Source of the DNA: Carettochelys insculpta
Taxonomy: Eukaryota > Chordata > Testudines > Carettochelyidae
Length of the DNA stretch: 64,000 bases
Assembly: GCF_033958435.1 (NCBI RefSeq)
Contig: NC_134150.1
Span: 37,381,501 to 37,445,500, forward strand
Direction: 5' to 3'
Shown: one piece after another, positions 11,169 to 22,075 of the stretch
Numbering within the stretch: position 1 is the stretch's first letter
How the letters are laid out: the number at the start of each line of letters is the position of its first letter
The notes under the pieces: generated by a model
Seen by the model: only the letters and a program-made list of their open reading frames with translations
Told to the model about the DNA's origin: nothing
The model's database searches: none
Made by a program: the position numbers and the translations under genes

Positions 11169-11604
11169 GGCTGTGTCTACACGTGCCCCAAACTTCAAAA
11201 TGGCCATGCAAATGGCCATTTCGAAGTTTACTAATGAAGCGCTGAAATGCATATTCAGCGCTTCATCAGCATGCGGGCGGCAGCAGCGATTCGAAATTGA
11301 CGCGCCTTGGCGCCGCGCGGCGCGTCCAGACGGGGCTCCTTTTCGAAAGCACGCCACCTACTTCGAAGTCCCCTTATTCCCGTGAGCTCATGGGAATAAG
11401 GGGACTTCGAAGTAGGCGGGGCCCTTTCAAAAAGGAGCCCCGTCTGGACGCGCCGCGTGGCGGTAACGCGTGTCAATTTCGAAGCGTCGCTGCCGCCCGC
11501 ATGCTGATGAAGCGCTGAATATGCATTTCAGCGCTTCATTAGTAAACTTCGAAATGGCCATTTGCATGGCCATTTCGAAGTTTGGGGCACGTGTAGACGT
11601 AGCC
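11169..11604. mobile_element. 436-bp fold-back (near-perfect palindrome) Harbinger-like element
   Basis: Arms of about 218 bp are reverse complements almost base for base, centred between 11386 and 11387 within GAGCTC. The outer ends read GGCTGTGTCTACACGTG and CACGTGTAGACGTAGCC. It is flanked by AAG at 11166-11168 and AAG at 11605-11607, a 3-bp target duplication. CpG content is high (TTCGAA, GGCGCC, GCGCG), which suggests recent insertion. Because of the symmetry, near-identical 73-codon frames exist on opposite strands at 11297-11518 (+) and 11255-11476 (-). They mirror each other exactly and are not genes. The RNA would form one long hairpin. Confidence 0.85.
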
Positions 11605-12029
11605 AAGGAGTCAGATGTCTTCCCCAACCTCCTGAAGTGGGAGGCTGGCTTGCACTGCAAGGAGGGGGATGACTGCAGGACCACTTCTGATCACAGATCC
11701 ACAGCCACAGTAAGCCCTGCTGGAGACTGTTCCCTACGGCCCAGAGCAGCTGGTCTCAAGCCTGGTATACCCACAGGGGGAAGTTGGAAGTAGCCCAGAC
11801 ACCGCTGACCCTGATCTGGTTGTGGAGATGGACGTGAGCTGAGTCAGCATGTTGTGATCAGCATCCCTACTGCCTAGTTAGGGCCCTGGATTGAGGTGCA
11901 GTGAAACTAGTGAGCCTGTGTCCCCCCTGCCACCTCAACCCATGGGTGGCAGTCTCTTCCTGCTCCTGAGTAAAATACCTGCGCTTGTCAGCTCTTCTCC
12001 TGAGCAAGCTGACCTAACGATTACTGAAC

Positions 12030-12180
12030 TGCTGATGTCCTGCCCTGCACAAAGGCCTGGGCATACACATTGCTAACTTGGCCCGAGCACCTGGACTGCT
12101 CACTGCCTCACCCGAGCTAGGGCCTGGGCATGTTCACTGCTTGTTAGGCCTGAGCAGAGGCCTGAGACCCTGTAATGGAT
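12030..12180 (+). repeat. Short minisatellite array, plus orientation
   Basis: Two to three imperfect units with GGCCTGGGCATACACA...GAGCTAGGGCCTGGGCATG. This is the reverse complement of the units at 9340-9860. Confidence 0.65.
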
Positions 12181-12710
12181 GCCCCCCACATGGAATCAGG
12201 GCTTGGGCCAAACTTTTAACCTGCTCTGCTTGCTTGTAGAGAGGCAGGGTGGTCTCTCTTTGATCCTGGACAGGATCAAGACACTGGCCCAATGTCTTCT
12301 AGTGCCTTTGAGAGACCACAGAGGGGGAGATGCAGCTGCTCTGACATGTGGCATGTATAATAACCATTTAGGTAACAGAATCTCATCTGCTCCAGCAAAA
12401 CAGACAGAGCAACTGTGTGTTGTTCAGCTTTCCACATGTGTTATAAAGCTTTCCTTTTCACAGAGAGTGGAGGAACCCAAAACACCACATACCTACACAT
12501 TCTTAAGGACTAGTGGTGGAGATGGACAAAAAGACACTTAAATATCTTTCTGTTTCTTAAGCTGTGGAAGACTGGGTCCAACATTTGCAGATTTGTTTAG
12601 CAAGATAGCCACAAGATTTTAGTAACTATATGTTGAGATGACAAGTATAATTTGGGGCAGTTAATCTCTGACACTATTTTTGTAGTATCAGTACTGAGTT
12701 CCAGAGCCAA

Positions 12711-12782
12711 TCTCTCTCTCTCTTTCTTTCTGTCTGTTTATATATACACATGGTGGGCCTGTGTGTGTGTGTGCATACACAC
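12711..12782. repeat. (TC)n / (TG)n microsatellite with duplicated GGTGGGCCT
   Basis: A TCTCTC tract, TTTC/TGTC units, then (TG)n. CACATGGTGGGCCTG and CACACGGTGGGCCTC occur about 30 bp apart. Confidence 0.85.
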
Positions 12783-12935
12783 GGTGGGCCTCCTTCAACC
12801 AACAGAAGTTGGTCTAATATAATACATATTTGATCGCAGGACCAAATATATATTTGTCTATGGACAGTGTGTGTTGAGGAGATGGATATTGGTATGTATG
12901 CACAAAAACAATTTTTAAAATACATGTGTATTATC

Positions 12936-13096
12936 CAGAGGCACTGAGACCTCATACTAGGGTGAGTGAAGTCTCTGCTGTACAGCCTTGGCTGAGAGCC
13001 AGCTGGGCTTCAGCTTATGCAATAGAGCACAGGGCTTTAGATCCTATGATCACAGGTTCAATCGCTGGTGCCGGCGGCTCAGCTCTGTCAGCATTA
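12936..13096 (+). mobile_element. tRNA-derived SINE, plus strand
   Basis: It starts near CAGAGGCACTGAGACCTC. It carries a box-A-like CAGCTTATGCAATAGAGCAC (about 13011-13030) and a box-B-like GGTTCAATCGC (13055-13065), the spacing of a tRNA-type polymerase III promoter. The same unit occurs in antisense at 46750-46912 and, more diverged, at 54824-55000. The region between the boxes does not fold into an obvious cloverleaf and no anticodon stem is convincing, so this is a SINE rather than a tRNA gene. Confidence 0.7.
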
Positions 13097-13109
13097 CACA
13101 TGTATATGG

Positions 13110-14700
13110 CCTGACCCAAGCTCCATTAAAATCAATGAAAAGACTCCCAGTGACTCCAATGTATTTTTCGAGCAGTCCCACCAAGAACAAGGCCGTTGTA
13201 TTTTTTATGGGTGAGAGTTTACACAGAGCATAAGCAAAAGAAGCTTGTACAAGGCACTGCAAACAAATGCCAGTAGCATCTCTGCATTGTATCACATCGT
13301 AATCTACTGCATATGCAGCTTCTTAATAGAAAATAATATCTTTCAACTGTTCTGGTACATTTCTAAGATTTTTAGTGGGAATATATTTGTTGCATCCATC
13401 CATCTGTAAAGACAGAAGGCAAACTATCTAGACCATTGAAAGGAATGAAAAAGACAGCTAACAAATTCTTAATCCTGAAAAAGCCTCTATATAAAAATTA
13501 AGTTGTACAATTCAGTATCTCAGCACCATCCAGTGCTAAATGCTACTCTACTGCTGTGTATCCTGCTGAAAGACTTGCTAAACTTTTCTTAATTGTATGC
13601 AGCTCCAGTTCTAGCCATGCAGGGTAGCAATAGGATAAACTTCAGACAGTTTATTGTACCAGGTCTTAGTATGCTCTGTACTGCACTACAGGCTCTGGTT
13701 ATTTTAGTAGGGATTCAAAGATCTGGGGAAGAGAGTCAAACTTTTTGGTGGTAGGTTCATTCTCTTTTGACATGCAGTGGAGAAAGGGCAGGTGAAGTGG
13801 TTATGGATGACTGACAAAAGCAATTTATTAAATTACACTACATTTTATAATGTGTAACTCCATGAGCCATGTTTTATAGATGGGCCACAAATAGAACCCT
13901 TTCTAATTGGAGCCTCTAAACATTACTAAAATACAGATGATAATGATGATGGTATAAGCTTTTGACTTTGTGTACCTCATTTCTCAACCTTAATGGTGCT
14001 TTAATGCTAGTTTTTTGCATTTTGTTATCCTAATTTTTTAAAATAAAAAAATAAAAAAAAAGAGCAAAGGAGTACAGAATTTTTGGCAGCCTTTAGTACT
14101 TAAGGAAACTCCAGACAGTCTGTGATGACCTCAGCAGGTATTCAAAAGCACTTGGATCAGGCCTATCTATAGCAAGCTGTATTCAGGTGACTTTTTGTTA
14201 ATTTCTGGTAACTCTTATTGTACTTTGGAGGCACTCCTCTCTTGATTATTTTCTGTACACCTGACAGCAGTGACATGGTGTTTTCATTAAGCAGCGGAAG
14301 CTAATAATGCCTCTATGTCTGACACATCCAGCTGTCAGGTCCCTGCCATAATTGTTATAGTAAGAACAATGGATACTTTTGCATTCATTTGCAATTCAAT
14401 ATAGTTACAGGAAACTGTTACCTAAGTTTCTGAGATGAAGAGATCTCATGCACGATGTACTGATTCTAAGTGTTGCAACTAAATTTGATACGCTGTTATG
14501 CCATTCACCTTACTGTGTCTTAACAATCTGCTGTGGAGCATGGTTCAGCTAATATCTCCTCGCTAAAAAATACTTGGCCTTGCTAGGCCTGAAATATTGT
14601 AAATACCTGGCAAGTGAAAATGTGTGAGCAGTAAGCATGGCAAAATAATATAGAGAATGTTCATGCTGCACACAAAAAAGGAACATTAGGTCATCTACTC
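13110..14700. other. About 1.6 kb without recognised gene
   Basis: AT-rich unique-looking DNA. An A-rich run lies at about 14038-14062. No element ends or coding motifs seen. Confidence 0.5.
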
Positions 14701-14703
14701 TGA

Positions 14704-15297
14704 CAGATTTTTGAGAGGTAGCTGTGTTAGTCTGTTTCAGCAAAAATAATGAGGAATCCTGCGGCACCTTAAAAGCTAAGGCTGCATCTACACTAGCAAG
14801 TTCTTTCAAAAGATTTTTCGAAAGAAGGGGCTCTTTCGAAAGATCCCATGCAGCATCTACACACAAAAAGTATTCTTTCGAAAGTAAATCAAAACAATGT
14901 GATGCTCCTTTCCGAATCACTCTTCCTTTCCCGTTTCAGGAACAGTGCCTCCTTTCGAAAGCTTCTTTAGAAAGAAAATGTGTGTAGATGCTCCACAGGG
15001 CCCTTCTTTTGAAAGGAGAGTCTTCATTTTCGATCCCTGGCCCATTCTTTTGAAAGAATGAGGGATGTGTGGATGCTCTCTTTCAAAAGAGCAGCTCTCT
15101 CTTTTGATCTGCTTTTTTGTGTGTGGACGCACTCTTGCAAAAGAAGTTCTTTCCGATGAGATCTTCTGGAAGAGCTTCTTTCCTAAGATGTCTGTAGACA
15201 TAGCCTAACAGATTTATTAGGGCATAAGCTTCCATGTGATGCAGCTCTTGCCCTAATAATTTGTTAGTCTTTAACGTGCTACAGGATTCCTAGTTTT
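14704..15297. mobile_element. Inverted PLE terminus, split by a nested Harbinger-like element
   Basis: The left part (14704-14779) is antisense PLE 3' end: GTAGCTGTGTTAGTCTG and GCGGCACCTTAAAAGCTAA. After the nested insert the sequence continues ACAGATTTATTAGGGCATAAGC. It then inverts into sense orientation: CCCTAATAATTTGTTAGTC and GTGCTACAGGATTCCTAG. Removing the insert (14780-15205) and one TAA restores a continuous antisense block. Confidence 0.7.
14780..15205. mobile_element. Harbinger-like MITE (426 bp) with TAA duplication
   Basis: Ends GGCTGCATCTACACTAG and TGTCTGTAGACATAGCC. Flanked by TAA at 14777-14779 and 15206-15208. The interior is full of CTTTCGAAAG and TTTTGAAAG motifs as scattered inverted repeats. 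Its right half resembles 26240-26505. TWA (here TAA) is the classic PIF/Harbinger target. The two antisense/sense frames of about 90-120 codons inside are by-products of the repeated TTTCGAAAG units. Confidence 0.8.
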
Positions 15298-15943
15298 TTA
15301 AATCTGACGGATGTTCTGATTTTTTTCCCCAGACTTTAGAAGAAGACATATGCAGCTCACAGATTTGTACCTTCCATCCATGGGAGCCTACAGCCTTGAG
15401 GGGCCGTGGGGCAAAGTAGGGCTCTGCATTCCCAGAAGGGTTGGATTTAAGGGTGGAAAGGGCAGGTCAGAGGGCAGCCAGTCTTCAGCAATGCCCAGAG
15501 TGTAAAATATGCTGCTAGCTTTATGTTATTGATGTCAGCAAGGGTTGTGCAAAGGGATAAGTAGCAGATGAAGCTAATAACTGCATTTTTCATAGGCTGT
15601 CCAAAACATTCCTGGGTATCTAACAAGCTACACTCCTAACTACCACTATCTAAAAATAAAATATAAAAGTAAAACAATATATTAATAGAATTTCTGCCGT
15701 CATTCAGGTATGTCAACTTCAGCAGAACCTACATATCCTTCCAGTGTCTGACAAGATTTTGTTTAGGAGACTAGGGTTACTTTTTATCCAGAGGAAAAAT
15801 CTCATTCTCAGAATCCCCTGTGCCTAAAGAGAATATGGAAATCATTTAATGGTAGCACATAATAATACTATTTACAGCATCACAGTTCTTATCCTGTGTT
15901 TGTATAACAACTAACATAGTGAGCTTGGCTGAGACTATTAGGC

Positions 15944-16865
15944 CAGGGGTCTGCAACCAAAATAGCAAGAAGAGCCATTTTTTTTTTAATTCAGTGAAAA
16001 TCTCAATAATTCAAGAGCCACTATGCATGTGAACATGAGTCAGTCTTTAAAAAATAACATCAAACCATACTTTTTGTAACTCCTATTTTAAGAACAGTGC
16101 ACACAATGGTTTGCAACGTGACACAAGTTTACTGCAGAACATTCACAAACTTTTTACGTATTCTCTCAAGGTGGCCTTTTTAGTTGTTTGCAAATGAAAC
16201 ATAAAGGCAGCTCTGGTGAACTGGGTATAAATGCGAAGGATTGGGTCTATTCACTTGCAATTCTCTGTTTTCAGCTTTGATTTTCCCTTTTTTTCCCCCC
16301 AAAGCCATTCCAACCCCAGTTTAACTATGCACATTTTATTTCCCATTTAATTTCAGTTTTCTTTCTTAAAATGTGTGTTGCCCTTCACAGCAGGAATGCT
16401 GCAACCTTCCTTTTCATTTTCAGAATCAAGACTCAGAGGGGTAGCCACGTTAATCTGTATCCGCAAAACAACTAGAAGTCCTATGGCACCTTAGAGACTA
16501 ACATTTGTTGGAGCATGAGCTTTGGTGGGCAACGACTCACTTTGTGAGATGCATCGAGACTTATTAGCAATGTGATCAAAACACAGATACAATATCATAT
16601 CCCACAATGCACGGCACATATTCGAGCGGGATTTATCCAACATTTTGAGATCACATGTTGTGTGCTATTTAGATATGAGGTGTTCATTTTTGGGCTTTTA
16701 GACGTTCACCATTTATCAAAAATAATCAGAAGGGGTTTTTTTGTGGGGGGGTTGTTTTTGTTTATGTTTTTGTTTTTGTTTTTTAACTTTGCAATTATAG
16801 TGTTGGGAACCACAAAGAAGTCCTTAAAGAGCTCCATGCATGGAGCTGCAGGTTGCAGACCCCTG
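15944..16865. mobile_element. hAT-type element with terminal inverted repeats, containing a PLE fragment
   Basis: The 15-bp termini CAGGGGTCTGCAACC and GGTTGCAGACCCCTG are perfect inverse complements. The flanking 8-mers TATTAGGC and CTCTATAC do not match, so the duplication is decayed. The interior begins AAAATAGCAAGAAGAGCCA. A PLE fragment sits at 16434-16562. No transposase frame is evident; the 102-codon frame at 16572-16880 reads through the terminus and is not supported. Confidence 0.7.
16434..16562 (-). mobile_element. PLE 3' fragment, minus strand, nested in the hAT element
   Basis: CAGAGGGGTAGCCACGTTAA, CCTATGGCACCTTAGAGAC, GAGCATGAGCTTTGGTGGG. It matches the antisense PLE terminus at 3203-3300 and 14704-14779. 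Confidence 0.75.
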
Positions 16866-17139
16866 CTCTATACCTTATAGTGACATTAATAATAATCAGC
16901 CAGGGCCTTATTCTGCATGACTGAAATAAAAAGAAGTTTTGCCATTGGTTTGGAACATCATTGAGGCCTCGGGGAGAATTATGTCTGTTTTTCGGTTTGT
17001 TTCTTTACGATGCAGATCCAACAAACCATTAATATGCTGATCATGGACTATATGGACTAAAGCTACTAAGGCTAGATATAACTACAAGAAGTTTTTAACA
17101 AAAAGCGATAAACAAAAATATGCTGGATTGTGAATGATT

Positions 17140-17340
17140 TGTCTGTTTTAAGGCTAGAAGGGACTGCTGTGATCACCTAGTCTCACTAGTAGAGTTCAAA
17201 CCATCTGACTGCCCTCCAAATAATTCCTAGCAAAGATCTTTTGGAAAAACATCCAGTGTTGACTTAAAAATTGTCATTGAGGGACAAACCACCACATCCA
17301 TTAGTAAATTGTTCAAATAGCTAATTACTGTCAGTGCTTT
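17140..17340 (-). mobile_element. CR1 3' end, minus strand (second subfamily)
   Basis: AAGGCTAGAAGGGACTGCTG, GATCACCTAGTCTCAC, AAAAACATCCAGTGTTGACT and AATTGTTCAAATAGCTAATT match, in antisense, the CR1 subfamily whose sense 3' end is seen at 47888-48062. Confidence 0.75.
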
Positions 17341-17960
17341 CAAAAATTACTGATGTAAGTCCTATGGCACACGTATGCTATGATTATTTCTGGAAGTGTT
17401 TACAAACAAACTCTTGACTTTCATCAGCTGTGCCTTGAGGACACCAACTGGCATTTTATGCTAAATATTTTATATGGAAGTCAACATAAGGCATGATTCA
17501 TTTAAAGCTGATTTCTGGATTTAAACACTGAAATTCAATCTAATTTAAAATAAGCATTGGAGCAAGATTTAGATTCCACCTACTGGGCAGTGGACTGAAA
17601 TGATTTGATAACTTCTGTAGCTGAAAACTCTAGTTCTAAGGAAGGTCATTATGAATTAACAAAGGTAGAAGCCTTTAAGAATGATAAATTGTTGTTTAAT
17701 ATAACTAATAATTTGTGCAAATGTTATTTTGTACATCAAGGCACTTAGGAATATATGTTATAGTCCTTTGAGGATACTAAAAAGTTCCTGGACTAATCTG
17801 TCTGATAGAAATGATGATACTATTGCACTCTAGTATTACTGTGTCACAGTGCTATACTATATTAAACCTCTTGACACAGCATATAGTCAAAGAATTAGAT
17901 AGGTTCCATGAAAATATACATGTGGATTATAAAGAAAACAATTATCTCATACTGGAACTA

Positions 17961-18269
17961 CAGGTCGAACCTCTCCAATCCAGCACACTCTCATCTGGCA
18001 ACATCCGTGGTCTCACACGATTTTAGTTAGCTGGATGTCCCTGAACATAATGTGGCCAAGTTTCCCATGGTCCCATGAATATTGCTAACAGCCACCAACC
18101 TGGCTCCCAGTGTTCTGTGTGGTTCTGTAGCTCTAATTTATTCCTAAATGTCTTCTAAGAGCTCAGTAATCAGTGGAAGTGTTGGTAATGCTGCTAGACA
18201 ATATTGACCTCCTGTGGTTTGTGGTTTTGGGCAGATCCTGAGGATGCCAAACTAGAAAGGTTCAACTTG
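17961..18269. mobile_element. TA-flanked DNA transposon (309 bp), mariner-like
   Basis: Starts CAGGTCGAACCTCTCCAAT and ends GAAAGGTTCAACTTG. TA lies directly outside both ends (17959-17960, 18270-18271). Interior TGGCCAAGTTTCCCATGG and TAAATGTCTTCT are shared with 34517-34805. Non-autonomous. Confidence 0.7.
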
Positions 18270-18681
18270 TACAAATTTCCTGAAATAATGCATATTAGGA
18301 AATGCTAACATTTAGAATACAATACAGTCAAGTGGAGAAACTGACTCTATTATTGTCTATATAATAATAGGTGTGAGTTAAGTGTAAAATGGGCAGGTGG
18401 AAGGAGAAAGCAGGTAAGAAGAATGTATGCCCACTTTCCTATGCTCCAAAGTCATTAGTTAAAACTTGGGCAAGGGTCATTAGCTCGGGTCTCTCTGAAG
18501 GAGTGGAGACTACAATATTTTCTCCACTTTCATGCCCAAAAAGACACTAAGAATGCAGCTGTAAGTTTAACTAGTCCCTTGGCTCTCTGCACCATGTGTG
18601 TGTGGAAATTACCCTGCCTCCCGTGTGAAAAGGTCTCTGATTCCAGCAACAGTCCTGGACAGTATGGGAGGTGTGGTACCT

Positions 18682-19585
18682 ATGTTTATTAAGTTTGTAG
18701 ATGATACCAAGCTGGGAGGGTTTGCAACTGTTTTGGAAGAAAAAGTCAGAATTCAAAATAATCTGGGCAAACTGGAGAACTGGTCTGAGGTAAACAGAAT
18801 GAAGTTTAATAAGGACAAATGCAAGTACTCCACTTAGGAAGAAACAATCAGCTTCATATATACAAAATGGGAAGTGACTGCCTAGGAAGCAGTACTGCAG
18901 AAAGGGATTTAGGGGTCACAGAGGACCACAAGCTAAATATGAGTCAACAGTGTGATGCTGTTGCAGGAAAAGCAAACATGATTCTGGGATGCATTAACAG
19001 GAGTGTTGAGAGCAAGACACAGGAAGTCATTCTTCCACTCTACTGAGCATTCTTTCGGCCTCAGTTGGAGTACTGTGTCCAGTTCTAGGTACCACATTTC
19101 AGGAAAGATGTGGAAAAAATTGGAGAAAGTCCAAAGAAGAGCAACAAGAATGATTAAAGGTCTAGAGAACATGAGCTACGAGCGAAGACTGAAAGAACTG
19201 GGCTTGTTTAGTTTAGAAAAGAGAAGACTTAGAGGGGACATGATAGCGGTTTTCAAGTAACTTAAAGAAGGTTAAAAGGAGAACGGAGAAAAGTTGTTCT
19301 CCTTGGCCTCTGAGGATATGACAAGGAGCAATGGGCTTAAACTGCAAAAAGGGAGACTTAGATTGGACGTCAGGGAAAACTCCCTGACTGTCAGGTTGGT
19401 TAAATAATGGAATAAATTGCCTAGGGAGGTTATGAAATCTCAATCACTGGAGATATTTAAGAGCAGGTTAGCTAGACATTTATCAGGAATGGTTTAGACA
19501 GTGATTGGTCCTGCCATGAGGTCAGGGACTGGACTTGATGACCTCTCAAGGTCTCTTCCAGTCTAGTGTTCTATGATTCTATGAA
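18682..19585 (+). mobile_element. CR1 LINE, 5'-truncated, plus strand
   Basis: It runs from the end of the reverse-transcriptase domain to the 3' end ACTTGATGACCTCTC...TTCTATGATTCTATGAA. The RT catalytic box appears as KFVDDTKLGG, with the two Asp codons at 18700-18705 (canonical FADD). The coding text is spread over three plus frames (about 18660-18837, 18819-19046, 19003-19260), so at least two frameshifts have accumulated. This is the best CR1 reference copy in the window. Confidence 0.9.
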
Positions 19586-19589
19586 GATA

Positions 19590-20945
19590 GATGCTTTAGA
19601 AGTCATAAACAATACTGAGTCAACCCGAGTTGCAAGGTGCCCCATGTGCAGACACCCCAAAACTTTCCCATTAAAATCTGTGGCTATGCCAAAGGGGACA
19701 AGCTAAGTCAAGTTAGAGTTCATCCTATAGTTCTTCTGGCTTTTTATTTTAAGAGTGGGCTGGGTAAAAGGCAGAATTTCACTGTAACCCTTCATTTGAC
19801 TGTAAGCCGCAATTCACTAAAACACCAACAGAAGGTTCCTAGTCTGGCAGGTGCTATTTTATCATACACTCATCCACTCATTTATTGCAGAGAGTGCTGG
19901 GAAGTTTCATGTGTGTTTTTCCCCATTCGCTAAATGGTTGCAATTTTTATAAGACCAGTTCTTCTTGCTGTAGCAAATTATGTAGTCTGGCTGAGAGCAA
20001 AATGTCCACCCCCTGCCTATGCTTGAAAGAAATGTCCTTAACTATTACATGTCAAAATATGCTGCTCTAGCCTGACTTGTCAAAGCTGCTGGTGGATTTC
20101 ATCCTTCCCCTGTCTCCTGGTTCATGACCATTTTAATTCCTTTTCCATTACTTCCTCCCCATATCAGGCAATGAACCACAGCACACATGGCAGCAGAAAT
20201 AGCCTGCCCTTCCTTGAGCAAAATGTCGGATATCTGATAAAGATCCCAAGAGATTTCTCTCTGGTACAGTTTCCACCACACATTGAGGTGGATGGGCAAG
20301 CAAGGCTCTAGGCATGACCCTCTGTGTAATGTACACAAAGATGGTAATGAGCAGTATTAGAGGCAACCGCTCTAATTTCAGTAGCATTTGGAATGGGTGG
20401 CCATCAATAAAAAATTACATGGAGTCAACACAAAGGGAGAAGACAATGCTATTATCAGCTGTGTGGTGTACACATGCTGCAGTATTCACTGGAACCTTCC
20501 CACTCCTTTAAGAATGTGATAAATATTACATAAGCTGTTTGCTGTATCTTTGCTCTCTGTTGAAAGCAATACCAGTCCAGGCTAGAGGGACTGTTCAGTA
20601 GCCTACATCCCAGGCAGTTTGGTTGTTATATTTCAAATGTAAAGGCTGTGGCAGAAATTGGACACTAATTTACACTGGAGTTAAGCTGTAGGTATCAAAG
20701 GCAAGGCAATTACCCTGGCTATGCATTTGTGTATCTGACAGCAGATTTTGACCCTGTTCAGATCATTCAGCTGATATGCACAGATATATGGGCCTGGTTC
20801 CTCTCTCACATGTCCCAGTTTTCCACAGCAGTAAATCAGTGGGAGAAAGCCTTTACGACCAACCACACAAAGACAGCCTAACCAAACTTGCAGCTCACTT
20901 CCAGGGCTGAGAGTACAGTGCAGATGTGGAGAAATCAATATCATC
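19590..20945. other. About 1.35 kb without recognised gene
   Basis: No element ends or coding motifs I can identify. Overlapping short frames exist near 20099-20387 on the minus strand in two frames, without family resemblance. Confidence 0.45.
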
Positions 20946-20950
20946 TAGTG

Positions 20951-21022
20951 CAGTGGTTTTCAACCAGTGTGCTGCGGCACATGGGCGTACTGTGAGAATT
21001 GTCCAAGTGCGCTGTGAAATTT
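20951..21022. mobile_element. hAT fragment, left terminus only
   Basis: Begins CAGTGGTTTTCAACCAG followed by TGTGCTGCGGCAC. The preceding 8-mer ATCTAGTG resembles the hAT target consensus nTCTAGAn. The right side passes into PLE sequence. Confidence 0.5.
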
Positions 21023-22075
21023 CATCAATTTCCACACCACAGTAACTCTAAACCTGGAACCAATTCCTGCAACAAACTTTGGTGCCAATTCTGCTCACAT
21101 ATCTACACCAGCAATATCATCACAGGACCTAACCACATCAACCACACCACCAGGGGCTCTTTCACATCATCAATAACTGTGGACGCAACACCCGTTGGTG
21201 TCTAATGCCTCTCTCACTATTGCTTTCCATCTTTCCCTGTCCAGTGCGGAGTGGCTTAGTTTCTGTAGACTAGCTCCGCACCAGTCTACTATATCATCTA
21301 CCCATTCTTTGTGGGGTCTGCCTCTCCTATTTGAACTGTCCATTATGCCAAATACCGGGTCTTGATTTTTCATTCATTGTTCATTCTGCAAATATGCCCA
21401 AATAGTTGTAGCTTCCATTTTATAACCTTCTGTAGCAGGTTTTCTTTTGGCTGTATCTTTCTATATAATTCCTCACTGGTGACATTCTGCATCCATTCTA
21501 TTCTCAGAATCTTTCTATAACGCCTTTCGAACGTGAATATTCTTCTTTTCAAATCTTTCGTTATCACCCGTCTCACATCTGTACAACATGCTGCTGAATA
21601 CACACTTTTTCAAGATGCTCAGCTTCATTCCTAAGCTAATCACTTTGCTTTTCCAGATCTTATCCATCACCTTCAAACTCGCTCTTGTTTTCACTATTCT
21701 AGTTGCTATTTCCTTCTTACAGTCCAGATCATACGTTATGTTGCTCCTTCACCTGTACATCTACTAATATAATACATGCCATCATGTGCCAGCAATGCCC
21801 CACTGCAATATACCACCCTTGCCAAGCTGGACAGTCTCTACGTAAAAGAATAAATGGACACAAATCAGACATCAGGACTGGTAACATACAAAAACCTATA
21901 GGAGAACAAACACTTCAATGTCTCTGGACACTCAGTAACAGATTTAAAAGTAGCCATCCAACAACAGAAAAACTTCAAAAACAGACTTCAAAGAGAAACT
22001 GCAGAGCTGCAATTCATTTGCAAATTTGACACCATCAACCAAGAATTGCACAGAGACTGGGAGTGGCTGACCAAT
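21000..22075 (+). pseudogene. PLE C-terminal region: Cys-rich linker plus GIY-YIG nuclease remnant
   Basis: Segment 1 encodes CNKLWCQFC (Cys codons at 21068, 21083, 21092) and ITGPNHINHTTRGSFT, the Cys-rich stretch that precedes the nuclease in many PLEs. Segment 2 resumes FTCTSTNIIHAIMCQQC at about 21748, then a degraded GIY-YIG core (TAIY followed by HPCQAG), then SLRKRINGHKSDIRTG. The frame is lost at about 21900. The expected Tyr-Ile-Gly at the active site reads Tyr-His-Pro, so the copy is dead. In live PLEs the GIY-YIG domain nicks the target for target-primed reverse transcription. A second copy of this domain lies on the minus strand at 61588-61912. Confidence 0.65.

Larger units (their letters stand above)
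10860..12210 (+). mobile_element. GC-rich retroelement-like block, split by a fold-back element
   Basis: The left part (10860-11165) and right part (11608-12210) flank the element at 11169-11604. Motifs shared with the right edge of the window (63300-64000) include CTGATCTGGAAGGGGAAGAAC against CTGATCTGGAGGGGGAAGAAC, GGAAGTTGGAAGTAGCCCAG against GGAGTTTGGAAGTGACCCAG, and the terminal minisatellite. The two loci are diverged copies of one unnamed repeat. No intact frame is seen. Confidence 0.5.

Noticed and set aside
11255..11518. Two similar 73-residue proteins on opposite strands
   Set aside because: They are mirror images produced by the fold-back element, not two genes.
13011..13066. Functional tRNA gene
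   Set aside because: Box-like motifs are present but no convincing cloverleaf; the same unit recurs twice as a SINE.
14549..15201. Secreted or membrane proteins on both strands
   Set aside because: Frames arise from repeated CTTTCGAAAG motifs within a MITE.
18598..19260. Live reverse-transcriptase gene (FVDD box)
   Set aside because: Coding text is spread over three frames and truncated at the 5' side; it is a dead CR1.
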